A stretch of 64,000 bases of DNA from Botryococcus braunii (lineage: Eukaryota; Chlorophyta; Trebouxiophyceae), in contig KV908605.1 of NCBI GenBank assembly GCA_002005505.1, forward strand, positions 31,001 through 95,000, written 5' to 3'. Below, piece by piece: positions 33,113 through 46,943 of the stretch (the first letter of the stretch is position 1; each line of letters opens with the position of its first letter). The notes under the pieces are model-generated. The model did not search any database and was not told where the DNA came from. It saw only the letters and a program-made list of their open reading frames with translations. A program made the position numbers and the translations under genes.

Positions 33113-35745
33113 TTAAAATACTGCTTTGTTACCAGCTGCAGCAGTTGTAGCATCAGATGCCTTAACATGGACACCGTGTACTTCAGCTATATCTGCTGCA
33201 GCGGCTGCACAGGAGGGTGCAATCAACGCTAACAGTTTAAATAAATTTACTACAACGAGAAAAGATATTGGGGATTCGGGTCGAGGCAGGACTTTGTTGT
33301 GTAACTGCCGCAATAATCCTTGTAACGTGCTGCCTGGTCGTAGATCTGGTAATACTTCTAGCCGTGGTGCGTTGAGAATGTCTGCTAGCTCTTCAATTCT
33401 TACTCGAAAGTCGGGAGGCCCCAAAAGGTCCACCGCAATTTTGGCTTCAAGTAGTGCGGTTACTGCTGGGGTTACTGGAGGTGCAAATGCTGGGAGTGCA
33501 GATGCTGGGTTGCGCTCAAGGGTGCTCACAAGCTCAGTTGCTTGCACTCGGAGGGCATGTAGGGCTCGTGCGGGTAGCAATTGCACTGGCTGGCCAAAAG
33601 GCTCTACCTGGGCTACTACTTCCTCGACTTGCCGTATCTCGTCTAGCACTTGATGCCGTGCCCGCAGTGCCAGCAAGCGAAGCCGCAGACGTGGCAGGAT
33701 CACCGGAAGCATACCGAGAGCCACCCCTGGCTCCATTCCTGCCGCAAATACCAGAGACGTTTCTATCAGACCCTCCAATGGGTGTGAGTGCGCTAGTCCT
33801 CGCAGTGGTGGCAGTACCAGCAAAGCGGGTCCGCCGTCTAGTGCTGGTGCAGGCGGTAGTCTTGCAGCTTGTTGCGCAACTGTTCCAAGTCGCTGCATCT
33901 CTTCTGTATGCTGTGGTAGCTCTGAAAGAGCCAGCAGGAAGGTTTCTAACTCTGGAAGTATAAAAAAGGAACTCGTGAGTCTTGCAAGCCCCACGAGGCC
34001 CCTCCATGTGGGCCAGGCCCTGTCTGAGACTCGGGCCGCAATGTAAGGTTGTGCCGCTGGTACTGCCTGAAGATCAGCTTGGGCCCGCTGCCCTGGTAAA
34101 GCTGCCAGTGCCGTTATTGCCTGGGCTGTCGACATTGCCCCTAGTACAGTAGCAGCCTTTTCTGGACTTAATGCTGCCTGTGCCACAAGTCCAGATGTGA
34201 CACAAGTTGAAGCACTGCTCTAAGCCACCAGCTGTGGTGCAGTGTTTCTAAGGCATGTAGTGCCACCTGTGCAGGGAGACGTGCTAACGCCTGTTTTTTT
34301 AAATACCAGTTTACGCTCGTGATACGCCGCAGATGCCTGCTCTATGAGAGGTCCATATTGTTTAGGTACAACAGGAAATAACCGGTATGGCGAAAGCTGC
34401 CCCAGTACCTGAATGATCGCAGAAGCCTGTTGCGCCGTTACCGCCGGAACCCTGCAGATATCGGAGCGCATTGAGAGCCAACCACGGGAACGTGAGGACA
34501 ACTCTACAACCCAACGTTGTTGTCTGTTCCCCCCCCCCCCCAAAAAAAAAGATTTACACCATATGGGCAAGTCTTCCCAAACCCATCCGTCAGTATATGT
34601 TGCAATACCCGTACCTTAGCCGCGTATACGTCAGGGGATACCTCCAGTAGAAAGTCTGAAACGAGCGGAGATAGATAAGGCAAGATTGCTTCCTGCATTT
34701 CTCTACGTTCCCATCCTACCCCATCTTGCAATCCCAAAACCTTGGGGTTGTTCTTGACCACGAAAGGTAAGGCAATTTTGCGCATTTTATCCAGCCCCCG
34801 GCGGTTCCCTCTTAAACTCCTCTGCCAGCACCGGCTTCAGGCCACCTGCGCAAGCAATATATTGCACTTCACAGATGCATTTTCCAAGGGACAGAACAGG
34901 AGGACTCACATGGTGCCCAGATTAATGCGGTAGGATATCTTGCCAGAAAGGGAGCTGTACACCCTCATCTGATCCTGCAGAGTCAGCACTGCGCGCCGGG
35001 CCGCCTCGCCAGTCCCGCCCTCCCAGGCTGGCGGTATCATGTCGTATGTTTGCCTCAGGGAAGCGGTACCTGGTATCTGGACCAAATTGGGTCGGTTCAA
35101 ATGAGCATGCCCCCTAGGTGTTCGTGTTGCTGTGACTGCCTAGCATGCCCTGAGCACTAACCCGAACAGGGGCACTATCTGGCTGTATAGACCATTTCAT
35201 TACTCCATTGCGTCTGATTCGAAACCACGCAAGCTGTGTCTTACTGTCTTCAGCACCAAGTAGAAAGGACGGGAGGGGTTTCCCAAAGTTGAGACCCCAC
35301 ACGACCAGCGATTTGTGGGGGTTTCCGGGCAGTCCCCACGTAACTGGCAAGTAGAGGCCAGCAATCTGGTTCTGGAAGAGCTCATGGTCACTCGGCAAGA
35401 TCTGCCCGTCCCGTAAGTCATGGTGTATGGGTTGGAGGATCAACTTGGGGGCTCGCCTTCTGGAACTTGGCTCCATAGGGTTCTGTTGAGCAGGCCTAGA
35501 ACACTCTGACCATATGTGGATGTAGTGACTCCTTCTAACCAGAGTTCCTCTTCCGCACGTCGCTGCTGATAAAGTGCCAGGAACCAACGTGATGTCCTTG
35601 CCAACCTGGCGAGGTCCCTCAGTGATTTTTGAGGTCCCTGCAAGATCTTCAGCTGAAGCTCTTCAAACAGCACGTCCCAACACACTGCAACCCACCGCAG
35701 CTGTTGAGTCTTGCTCCTGTTTCTACTAAAATGGCTCTTATCCAC
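33113..35745 (-). pseudogene. second F-box-like gene, multi-exon, unit A copy
   Basis: Sense pieces, right to left. 35745-35440 has an F-box-like helix pattern (WDVLFEELQLKILQ, LRDLARLARTSRWFLAL). 35520-35114 and about 35100-34906 include LPVTWGLPGNPHKSLVVWGLNFGKPLPSF and INLGTM, ending at a GTGAGT donor. From about 34855 (CGCAG acceptor) come MRKIALPFVVKNNPKVLGLQDGVGWERR and a Leu/Ala-rich helical C-terminus to 33113. Unit A is damaged: it lacks about 13 nt near 35185 and has a one-base loss near 34815 (TAA in the frame), and a TAG interrupts 34222-34220. F-box proteins usually recruit targets to ubiquitin ligases; the C-terminal part is not a family I recognise. Confidence 0.5.
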
Positions 35746-36553
35746 GACAATGCCATAACGTAACTAGTATTAACCACTTTCGCTGGATAGTTGGAAGTTC
35801 CCACTTGGAACCCACAGAGTCGGCTACGACGTTGAAAATCGCGAGATGGACACAATTTTATGACAAGGATTTGCCCCTGTCTGTTTGCAAGGACGTGAAT
35901 GTGATGACGGGCGTCTTTCTCGGTTTAAGATTTAAGAATCTGCAAGCAAGCAAAGCCAACACCAGCAGAACAAACTTCCATCAGGCGAGAAGGGAACTAC
36001 AGCATTGTAGTCTCACTTTGTCAGTTTTTCCAACGACAAAACCCGAAGCTGGGACGTACCCTGCAGGTCATATGACTTCATGCTTCTACCGCTCCTTCAA
36101 GGTCATTTAAACTTTGCGGGGGTCGCCTGCCATTTTGTGGTGGTGGGGGGATGCCCAAACTCCAATGTCATCACTGCTTGTGCAGTGTAGGCTAGCGCAT
36201 TGCACCTGCTGCAATTCATCCACAACCAAGGTTGTCATCTCTCTTGTATAAATGTATCCTCTCATCTGCATCTGGTAGATAGTGTCTCCAAGGTTAAGGA
36301 GCTGCAATGCAGAAGATGTTGAGGGTGGCGTGCCATGCTCCTCCAGGACACACACAACTTCTGTATAATGGGTTTTTGTATAATGTTCCATGGAGCAGAA
36401 TTACATTCCAGAAGCAGATCTAGATGATTGGGGTTCCAACCAAAAAGACACATACAATACAGTACAATTTGATTAAACGTACATACATAGACTGTACATA
36501 TATGTAACATACATACATGCATCATACGTACGTACGTACTTACACCTACACCC

Positions 36554-36622
<69 letters not shown>

Positions 36623-38281
36623 ACACACACAACCCTAGCTAAGACGCAAGCAAGCACCTTTAATTGTGAATTTTACTTGTCCTGGACAATCCAAGATGAG
36701 TGAAACAGTCCTCTGGAGTCTGAAAAATACGTTTTGAGATCTAACCTCTTGATGTACTGGAGCAACGGACACAGATGATGTTCCTTGCAATTGCTTATCC
36801 ATTCTGCAGTCAATGAAGAGCAGTGATGAGCACTTTCAATGAAGAGAAGTGAGGAGCAGCAGCAGCAGCAGCAGAAGCTGAGGTACTGGTGCTGATGGGT
36901 AGTAATTGTAGGATTGGTTGGTTCTGTCATCATGGCAGGGCTGGTGGTAGTCCAGTGCCGCACTGCCCCAGCGCGACTTGCACGCAGTACGTCTGCAGAC
37001 CATTCGCTGGTACCGTAGTGCAGGAGTCAGTTGGCTGCCGCACTTCCAAACAGCGCGACTTGCACGCACTGGTTTTTTGACCACGCAGGCCACTGATACA
37101 GCAAAGGGTTCTAGGCTCGCGCAAATGCTCAGGACTTACTGACAGAAACCCATTCGACCTCTCAGAAGGGTGCGTTCTTTCCAATTCTCACTTTCCACCT
37201 TTCTTTCTTTTAGAAAGGTTTAACCCAACTTCACCATATTCATCATCAGCCTTCCAAACAAATGCAGGTGTTGGTTGCTCATGCGTGATGTCAGAGGGAT
37301 CTCTCCGGGACCCTTGCTCCGAGAGGCAAGAGTGAGCAACGCAACAACTCTATTGCAGCTCTGCACATGTGAAGATCACATGTGCTCATCCTTTTCCTTG
37401 CTCGACCACCCTGCAATTGGGTGAGAAGCGTTCATCTCAATTTGCTGCAACTGCAAAGTATCACTGCTGGTCGAGTGTTGCTGCAATTCTATTCAGAACA
37501 GATAAGCCTGCTTCTTCAACTTCCTCGTCATTGTTGTCCCCCTCCTCGAAACCTACCAGTGCCTGCTGGTAACATGGATTCACCAGGATACTTCACCATC
37601 GGCCTCAGCCCTCTCACCCAAACTGATACCTCTGACGAATTAGCAGTACTAGCATGATGCTATGGCTGATCCCAACGACAATTGTCAGAGGTAGATGGTC
37701 TCAAAAATCCCTAAAATTTGATTATACATCGTTCTTTCATTCAACAAGCATCTTAAGATACATGCGAAAATGTCAAATGCACTGATGCCCCAAAAGTGCA
37801 CCTCAACCGACTTGCTTGGTACCAGAGCAGGATGCATACTTTATTGCAAATCACGGTATCACACAGAATACGATGTTTGATGAAACACAGAAACATGCTT
37901 GTGTAATACCAAAACATGCCTCATCAAGATCCACCTACCAACTTTTCAGCTGATTCACTTGATGCAGGCCGACTGGACCCCCAATCCCAACCGAAAAGAA
38001 AACAGTCTGAACCCTGCCCTACTCAGTTTGCATAGGAGAGTTGGTTTAGAACCTTGTTCTGCACAGAATGAAATGCTAGTATCTAGTAACCAAGACCTTA
38101 GCCTAAAAGGCCACAATCAAACTTATCCTAAAAGTAAAATAATTTTCCATGGTGAAGGTGAGCTTCCCGTACAAAACACATAAGCAACTCAAATTGTGCC
38201 CTGTTGCTGCCTGGTGAAGGTGTCTGTTGGCAGTTATGACCCTCAGCATGCAGCAAAAGCCTCCTGAAATCCTTCATCGCT
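35746..38281. other. no gene supported; AC microsatellite at 36555-36630
   Basis: Short ORFs only. Likely 5' sequence of the F-box-like gene and 3' sequence of the matrix gene. A CAG/CTG run at 36857-36876 gives poly-Cys or poly-Leu ORFs that are not credible. Confidence 0.5.
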
Positions 38282-41200
38282 TTAAGGGCACGTGTTGGAC
38301 GCAACATAAGCGCAGACTTGTGCGAACGTGGTGATGGGATTAGCGCAGAATGAAACTTTAATATTTATGGTACCGCCGGTTGTTCCAGTGAGGCCCATAG
38401 GGCAGCCTGCCCAGGTTGAAATTGCATCGATGGTGATGAGTGCAGGATTGCTGGCAGGAGAATCCCAGGTATTTACATGAGGTAAGTATGGTGGTGGCCC
38501 CAGAGCATCAAGACCTTGGTAACTCCTCAGATTAGGGTTGTTTGTGAGTCGGATGAACTGGTAGGGTGGGCAGATCAGGCCGTTGAAGGTATTTCTGAAA
38601 TCAGGGAAAGCTGTGCCATTAACAGAAATGGCTGACCGTGCAAATATGACTGATTTGAATCCAGGAACAGAAAGAAGTGACGCAGCCTGGTCAGCCCTAC
38701 GAAGCTCGTTTGCTTCCAGACCACCAGAGACTTCGTTCAGTCCTGGTAAGAAATCTGCTGGGGTCACTGGTGGAATCGAATTGATCAACTGGTTGTGTTG
38801 CACAATCAGGTTGCCATTGAGGGAGTTGATATTCTGTAGGCCCATCAGGCTCAGCCAACTGTTAAAGAACGGGCCCCTGTAGGCTGTTACATTGCTGGCA
38901 CGGAAGGATATTAGGGTTAAGCTGCCATTCAGGCTGCCACATTGTTGCCCAAAGGCTAGCTGATTGCAAGGGATAACTCTGGTATTGGTGTTGGGGGGAA
39001 TTCCTGAATGAATAGAGGCAGTGCAAGTTGCATCACCTGAGTCGAGGACTTCAACGATGGTGTTGTTGCCTCCGCACACTGCATAGCGCCAAGGCCCATT
39101 TGTACCCATTTGGAGTACAAGGTACACATTCGTGTCATCATTACTTCAGAGTGTCAGCTATGGCCAGGTCTTGCATAGGTCTGCTCAAAATCTACAACAG
39201 CACTTATGTAGGGTATCCAGCACACATGCAGATGCAAATGGGGATGCTCATCCTCTTTTAAGAGCGTAAGAGGGGTCCACTGTCCTCATGGATGGTGTTT
39301 CACTGCTTGAAACCTGGCGTGGGTTGCCATTGTCAGAAAAATGCAGTCAGAATTATACGAAGTGACACAAACAGCGAGACAAAAGCTACAAAATGAGACA
39401 CAATGATACGAAGCGTGGCAAGGGGTTGAGGATCAGGTCAAGCTGGAGTCATGACTAGGGTGCACACACCTGGTGAATTGAAGACTGGGGCGGCATAGCA
39501 GCTGATGGGAGGAGGTGGTGCGCCTACACAGACCCCTGATGACAGGTATGCACAGTAACCCTGCCAAGTCTGTCCACAGAAGCACACCAGGGCGTGTAAG
39601 TACATTGTCATTCACATTTCAATCAAACGAGAATCCATTGCACATAACCTCTGGGGGGAAATCCCCGCCCGGCAACGAATGCCACAAAATTTTGTAATTT
39701 TAACCGTGAATCAGAAAACCCCAATGAAAACAACATTGCGGCCATTCCCACAAAGGAGATAGTGTTTAAGAGTCATGGTACGATAACACTCTTGACTGTA
39801 TTTGGCAAAACCTAGGATGAGAAAGGCTTAAAACCTTGAAAAGAACCTCAGAAGCAAGCAATTGCACGCATTTCGGAGAGGAGCTACAACCACAGTATGC
39901 ACATACACTGCAGAAACTCACCGCGAATGTGGCACAGCCAATAACATCGATTTGGAAGAAGACATTGTCGAGCAGCGCCGTGTTGGGGCAGCCAGCCAGG
40001 ATGCTCAAGGCTGAAACTGAGCCAGTGCCAGTGAAGTTATTGCCTGTGATGACAACGTTGGGGCCAAACTGGCCCGTCCAGGTTGCCAGGCCGTTTAGGC
40101 CATTCAGGGATTCCAACGCGAAATTGTCTGTGATGTTGATGTTGTTTGGCGAACATGTAAGCCCGGAGAATGGGCTCAGGTCCTTCAGTGCTGTTCCTTG
40201 AATCTTGAGTGCAATGAAGTCACCTAAGTCACCTACTGGTGGGCCAGTGATCCTCCTCACGCCCGACAGGCTCGGAAGGCCTATTAGTCGGGGGACAGGG
40301 GGTGGGTTATCCGGCAAGTTGGTGAAATCGATGGTCTCGATCACTTGGATGGTGAACACGTTTCTGAGTGTTGGCAGGAACACCGGGGCTAATGGGACAG
40401 GAATGGGAAATGGAAAGTGATCCACAACCAAAGACAGCACAAACTCAATAGTCTCAAGGGATCCAACCCCAAGGGCTAGGAGACCAGCATCGAACTGCGG
40501 TTGCTGGTAGGTTGCTGCAGTTAAATTGTCCTGGTTTGTTACAAACAGGTACAGGTTGCCATTCAAGGTACGGCAAGTTCGGCCCGGAAAAATGGTTTCC
40601 TGGCAACTGGCTTGGGCAGCAGTAAGGGTTGACTGGGCGCCGAACAGTCGTGCCAAACAAGATCCGTCGCCGATGTACAGGACCTGAAGACTCCAGGTGA
40701 TGCCTGTTCCACAAACTGCAAAAGAAAAACACCAAAGAAATCCACGTTACTCTTCACTCTGATAACTCTGCAGAGACTGGATTGTTAAACCATGGTCACG
40801 AAGACCAACCGCAACCTTTTCAACCCTAAATCTTAAAAACAGTATGCACAAAGCTGGCATGGTACTGAGTTATTGCTGGTATGCATTCCTTGCCCTGTGA
40901 ACAGGATATAGCATGACAATGATGGATCATGATCAAACAAGCAATGATGAATCAGTAGTACTGGATTGCATTCCACAGTTGGCAGATGTTGGCACCAATC
41001 TAAATCAGTCATGCAGTAAAAGTTCCTGTGCCCTGCAATGATGAAGAAAGAAATGCAGAGTCACAGCAGCCAGTGCTTCATAATGACACCACTTAACAGA
41101 ATTTGGTGAGGTGCAGCATTGTCTCCGCAATTCAGAACTGACATTTCACGAAAGGAGGGTGACATTCACGAAGGGAGTGAGAACAAGGGGGCTCGTACTG

Positions 41201-42229
41201 TCGGCAGGAGTAGGCATTGGATCAGCGCAGGTCACATCTGGTGGCGGTGGGGGTGGCGAAGGCGGGGACGGGGGAGGGGGGACTTTGGAGGGGAAGGAGG
41301 TGGGGGTGGCACATTGACTGGAGGCGGCGGTGGAGGCGGTGGGGGAGATGCTGGTACACACTGCCCTGGGGAGTTGACAAAGGTGCAGTACACGTTCCAG
41401 CTCTGGACACCCAAGCACCATATCACTTCCACATACAGCATTTTGTAGGCCCTAGCGTTGACGAGAGGCAGGTTTTAACCAACAAAGTCGGTGGTTTACA
41501 ATTTCAACGGTTTGACAGGATTAAAGACACCGAGCATCGCTTTCCAAATGATCAAAGCAGACATGAACTCTACTTGGACTTCTGGACAACTGCACATTCA
41601 ATCATTGTAAAGAACAAGGCAAGGGGATCACGAACCGGCAAGACGCAGACTGCAGTGAAGATCAAAACGGTCGAATTGAGGGGAGATGTATTGCCACTTG
41701 GGCATTGAGCCAGCTGTCTGATTGGGGCGACGGCTTGAGAGTTGAGCAACGGGTTCCCCTGGGCGAAGACAGTGGGGCCAGGGTTGAAGAAGGTGCGAGC
41801 GCTTTCCAACCCAGTGAAGCTGCCCAGACGGGCATTGTTGGTGATCTGGATGAAGCCTGGCGTGCAACTGATGCCTGAGAAGGATGTCAAGTCCAAGAGC
41901 GCTGTGCCCTTGATGATGAGGGAACCAAGAGAAACCCCTCCCTTGAAGCCTCGGAACTGCTGAATGGCTCTCAGTCCAGCCAATGATGCCAGGGCTGGGA
42001 GGGCTGGGCCAACATTGGTGCTGGTCGCACAGTTGGCGCACTCTTGAGCCACAACTGCTTCCACCTGGACCACATCAAAAAAATAAGACCACTTCAAATT
42101 TGATCAGGAAGTACAAAATTGCCATTCTGAGTCGCTCCAAGGTTTTTGTGGGCGACGCGACTTCCACCTGCGACAAAGTTCCAACCACTATGCTGGTGAA
42201 ACAAGCTGAACGGGATACCTCAACAGGAG

Positions 42230-42298
<69 letters not shown>
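42230..42298. repeat. (AC)n in intron 6 of the unit A matrix gene
   Basis: About 34 AC units; the matching place in unit B (60404-60420) has only about five units. Confidence 0.9.
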
Positions 42299-42300
<2 letters not shown>

Positions 42301-45300
42301 AGACATGCACAGGCACACACACTGAGACATACACAATGCAAATGCTTGACACAAAAAGTACGTGATGAAGACATGTACGAGAATGGAAGACACTTACAAG
42401 CAAAGTAAATGTAAAGTATGGAAGACATGCAGACATGTGTCAACAGGTTTACAACCTTTCCACAAAAGCTGCCCCATGAGACTCCATCATAATGACACAA
42501 CTATTTCATGCCCATCTGACATCGAGCCGAGACTCGACAATCTCCGAACATGTAAGAGAAAGAAGCGCGCAATAGGATGGTCCACATAGTTGGGTTCGGG
42601 TTCATGTCAGGGAGGCAGACGCGGTCTCACCTGTCTCAGACTAGTGAAGATGACTAGATTAATGAATTTGGGGATCGGGAAAGGGGAGTGGTCGACTTCA
42701 ACAGTCAGGGCGTTTGCAATCACAATCACGTTGGCAAGGCCCATGTTGGTGAGCCACTTGTTGATGTCTGGCTGAACATATGCAACATTCCTTGTCCTTC
42801 TGATGGTGATCTTGACTGCAGATTGGATGCTGGCGCAGCTTGCAACGCCAGGGAAAGCAAGCTGATTGCAGTTCAAGGCGACAGTGGTTTGATTGCCACC
42901 GGCAGTTGATTGCTCAATTCTGAATGCTGAGCAGGTGCCATCGCCATTGTCCGCAATCGACAAGAACCCGTAGAGTCTGCCGCAGGCTGCAAAGAACAGG
43001 CCATTCATTAAGAAAAAAGCAACCATTCCCCCTGAGGCAGACAGCTCAGGAGGGTGATCGTGTAAAGACAGATACTTATTGTGGATATGTATAAGACATA
43101 CTTCTAATAGATATAGACAAACTTATAATTTACAAAAATTTAGTGCAAAAATTCCAACATTATAAAACAAAGGCCACAGACACAGACACACACACATGCA
43201 TGCGCACGCTCCATCATAGAAACAGGGATCCAAAACATGCCTGAAATGCAAGGTCGATAATTTAGAACTCAATGATAGAGAGCGCCATCGAAGTAAAAGC
43301 AGAAAAAGCATTTAAACTTGCAGTGATTTCTAGATACTTACTGGGTGCAATGGTGGGTAAAATTGGCGAGCCGCAAGAAGGCAATGGTGGGGGGGGTGGA
43401 GGGGGAGGTGGTGATTGTGGTGGAGGTGGAGGGGGTGAGCATGGAACGCAGCTCTCCATTGACGAAGGTGCAGTATTGATTCCAGCACTGCACTCTCATG
43501 CACAAGTCCAGCACCTTGATCAATTTGATTAGACCATGCTGTTGCAAATGCTTGCAACAGCAAAAAAAACTATTTATAGTACAGAGATAGATTGAAAAAA
43601 GCACATGTCAACTGTTTTTGAAGCCTGCAAGCGCTCTTTTCATTAGGAAATGCATCATTATGTGCTTGACCCAGGATATCTACATCCAAAAGACATATCC
43701 AGCAAAGCAATAACAAAAAAGTCCAGAAAGCAAGCAAGAGAGAAGCAATTAATAGTATCCTGCTGCCAAAAATAGAGGCAGCAGGGAACAGAACACAGAG
43801 ATGACTTGCAGCAGGGTCTTTAAGGCAGACTGGAGCAGCAGGCAGCTACAGCACTAAGGGGATGACTTACTCTTAATGTGCAAGCACTTGTCTGAATTTG
43901 GATTGCTGAAAACAGGGGGCTGGAGAAGCCACCGACACAGCTGGCTAGAGGCGTAAGCTGGGCCATACTCTCGAAGCCAATCAGCAGTGGATTGTCTACA
44001 ATAAAGACTGTGGGTCCGGGGACAATGGTGGTGAGAACATTGCTTAGCCCAGCCAGGCTTGACAGAGCAAAGTTACCTGTAATCTGGAGGTTACCAGGCG
44101 AGCAACCAAGCGAGCCCAAGCTAAGACCAATGGAAGAGCGTGTTTTTTATGAAAATACTGGTCTGGGCTCCACTCCTGGCAGCAAAGTTCCAGGACTTCA
44201 CATATAATGTGAATCCGGGCAGCGATACAAGCTTGGGTGATATTGCAGGAGTATTAGCGTCTGCCAAACAGTTCTGGCACTCCTGGAATGTGAGTGCTTG
44301 TGCCTGTTGTAGAGCAGTGAAGAATCGGGGGTTGAGATTACCAGGAATAGGGTTTGGAGTGTGGGTGACCTGCACTGTTACGGCACCTGAGATGACCTGC
44401 ACTGTATTCAAACCCAGGATGGTAAGGAGCGTATTTATGTTGTTGGGGTTGTAGGCAGCAGTGAGGTTGTTTCTGGAGAAGGTAATGGCAACTGTTGATG
44501 CCCACAAGAAGATGCATTGCTTGCCATAAAGAAACTGTGGTGGTGAAGTCACGGTGATGACAAAGGGAGGTCTAGTTACACCGCCGAGTGTGACGGCCAC
44601 GGTAGCTGTCCCATCACCAGTATCAAAAATCTGGATAACATCATTGGCATTGAAGATGCTGGCTGTGGTGTTACACACTGTATCCAACCACCATCACTTC
44701 TAAGTCTCGGCATGGTACAGGATTTTGAATTACAGTGTGCTTGTGTGTTCAACAGTGTGAGGAAATCCAGCGGTTCCACACACACAAAAAGGTAGTGTTC
44801 ACTGTAGTGTGGGCTGTTTATACCATTTGTGGTGTGCAGGGTTGTGTACTTGATTGTACAGGATTGTGTGTGGGCAAATCACTGTACTGCACAGCAAATC
44901 AGGTTAAAAAGTGATGCAAGATTTCATGGTGAGTAGTTATTCACAACAGGGGCTCTGTATCACATCCCATATACCTCAAACAATAATGTGGACATGAGGA
45001 AAGATGCGAGGAGTCCAACATGTGAGGCACCGAGGAGTCAACACCACAAGTACACGAACTGTAGTCCATCTTTTGTTCAGAGACAAAGGAAGGCGGCAAA
45101 TGGGAAGGGATACTTACATCCATTGGTTAAGCTTGGCACTATAGGAGTTCTGCATTGGCTGCAATCACACACACCAATCGTGTCGGGTACGAATGTAGGA
45201 GGTATGCCACTTCAGGACAACTGCAGGGGGGCACATGATCTACCACAATACATCAGCCAGTTGTTTAGCACAGACCAAACGTTTAAGAATTAAACATGCC

Positions 45301-45540
45301 AATACTCTCCACATGAAACCGACGAGGCTGCCGTACTCTGCTGACTGCTCCGCCGCGGCCTTGACTTCAGATGGGAGCTCGAAACCATGGGCGACAAAGG
45401 TCAAACTCAGCAGCACTAGTGCCAGTGGCACCTGCATTTCCAAAACAACAGCATTAGTCAGCAATCTCACGTGAAAGGTGGCGCAAAGGTAGCTCTAATG
45501 CAGCAGACAACGTGAGCTCCAGAATTCCAGACGTTCCCCC

Positions 45541-45560
45541 GGGGGGGGGGGGGGGGGGGG
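45541..45560. repeat. poly-G run
   Basis: Twenty Gs in the unit A intron 1; unit B has GCCGGGGAGG at the same place. Confidence 0.85.
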
Positions 45561-46357
45561 TTTCGGAGTTATGCTACCCACAAGACTCAGAAATGAATGC
45601 TAATGCAACGCCAGAGACCATCCAAATTAGTGTCTTCATTCCTTAGGGATACTCGAAAGGGCTAAAGGAGCCCTCGCGAAGTCGTCTTGGTGAAGTTAAC
45701 CAGCTCTACACTGACACTGATGCTACATGCCTAAGTCGAAATCACACTGAATTAAGTTCTAAAGTAATGTGGCACGTTCGCATCGACATAGACTTTTGGA
45801 TGTAACGACTGTTCCGGACATGCCAATCGACGAGAAAGCACACTTGGTATCAGAGCAACCAGCTCTACACTTCAGAATCTCGCTTGGAGGAAATCACAGA
45901 TAACTGGTCTTCTGGAGCACAGATTCAGTGGCTACTTCGCCCATTACTCCAAACGAGCAATTATACTTTTTCGCAAGATTGAGCTTCGCAGAAAAAATAG
46001 AAACAAAATTTCAAGAAAGCGTGTTTCCCAAGTGAAAGCCATAAGATATTCAAATTTATTTAAGGCTTCATTAGCCACTTAAAGCATCAATTCTGCCTTC
46101 ATGTCTTCCACTCGATGTACTTGCACACCTACACTTCAGGGGGAGCCCTGGGTGTTGCATCCCAGCATCCACACTGTGCAACATAGAAATAGAGAAAGAT
46201 GTAGATAGATAGAAACATACCTTCGCCATGTTGAGTACGGGCGTGGTCTTCAGCAGACGCAGTCGTGATGTTGGAGTCGGGATCGAGAAAATTTCCACTA
46301 TCCCGGAATAAAACACATCAATTAAAGTCTTTACTCTTTAACCTCTCACCGAGGCTG

Positions 46358-46364
46358 TTATATA
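46358..46364 (-). promoter_or_regulatory. candidate TATA box of the unit A matrix gene
   Basis: Sense TATATAA about 130 nt upstream of the ATG at 46229, leaving roughly 100 nt for a 5' leader. The matching site of unit B is outside the window. Confidence 0.4.
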
Positions 46365-46459
46365 TCGGGAGAACTGCTTGACAACTGGGCTTCAGCGCCT
46401 CAGCTGAATGTTGTGAATCACAAAAACAACTTGCGATTCAAAATGCTGCCGACAGCTGC

Positions 46460-46833
46460 TGCGACTCGCAGCCTGCGAGTCGCAGGATTCTCGGCGAAAG
46501 GAATGACGTGGGGCGAAAGGCGAAACACCTTGAAGCGCCTGAGGCGAAACTATTCAGGCCAGGCGAAAGTTTTCTGATAGCATATCCTTGTAGACGAAAA
46601 GATCCTGAGACCATGTGTGTAGCTTACACGCCCCAAAACTTTTTTTACAATAGACTAACAGGATTCATTGAAATGGCCATCACGACCGGTAGCATACACA
46701 CTATAAAACGCCACAAACTAACACCCTGATGGTGCAGTCACCCTGCAATCTCATGAGTCTTCCCTAGTGTTTTTGGAGACACACACGCATACATGCATTC
46801 CCCCCCCCCCCCCCCCGTACACGCACGCACGCG

Positions 46834-46836
<3 letters not shown>
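46460..46836 (+). repeat. dispersed repeat R1, uninterrupted copy
   Basis: Begins at a perfect 11-bp inverted repeat TGCGACTCGCA / TGCGAGTCGCA (46460-46484). It runs through repeated GGCGAAA motifs and ends in a C run followed by ACGCACGCGCGC. It joins what is split into 16155-16320 and 20620-20840 elsewhere in the window. Confidence 0.75.
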
Positions 46837-46872
<36 letters not shown>

Positions 46873-46873
46873 A

Positions 46874-46941
<68 letters not shown>
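46837..46941. repeat. (AC)n microsatellite at the R1 end
   Basis: AC units with TA and CC interruptions. The other R1 copy has only a short ACACAC at this point (20831-20839). Confidence 0.9.

Positions 46942-46943
<2 letters not shown>

Larger units (their letters stand above)
31121..45690. repeat. segmental duplication, unit A
   Basis: Starts GGTGGGAATAGCGGGCAGAT and is collinear with 49522-64000 over its whole length; visually the units differ by a few percent plus indels. It carries the same gene set in the same order and orientation. The match may extend further right than unit B shows, because B is cut by the window end. Confidence 0.9.
38282..46229 (-). pseudogene. modular secreted matrix protein, unit A copy, frameshifted
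   Basis: Same 11-exon plan as unit B. Exons (sense order): 46229-46221 (ATG GCG AAG, then GTATGT donor), 45431-45337, 45158-45118, 44677-43871, 43487-43342, 42986-42631, 42064-41636, 41402-41143, 40715-39922, 39569-39470, 39078-38282. The start MAK joins VPLALVLLSLTFVAHGFELP to make a good signal peptide. Against B there is a 5-bp deletion in exon 4 (about 44130, after SIFIKNTLF), a 2-bp deletion in hinge exon 5 (146 versus 148 nt, losing the proline frame), and a frame change inside the proline stretch of exon 8. Either this copy is a pseudogene or small assembly indels are present; the 5-bp deletion is not homopolymer-related. Confidence 0.65.

Noticed and set aside
33126..33653. Plus-strand ORFs opposite the second F-box-like gene (also 33454-33963 and 51397-52300)
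   Set aside because: They are antisense shadows of an Ala/Leu-rich coding stretch and have no start context or domain.
38583..38882. Plus-strand ORFs opposite the matrix gene exons
   Set aside because: The minus-strand exons have splice signals, phase agreement and homologous modules; the plus-strand ORFs do not.
45240..45470. Signal peptide exon of unit A starting at its own internal ATG (MQVPLAL)
   Set aside because: Unit B has GCG in place of that ATG; the ATGCAG in A is better explained as an acceptor joined to MAK in exon 1.
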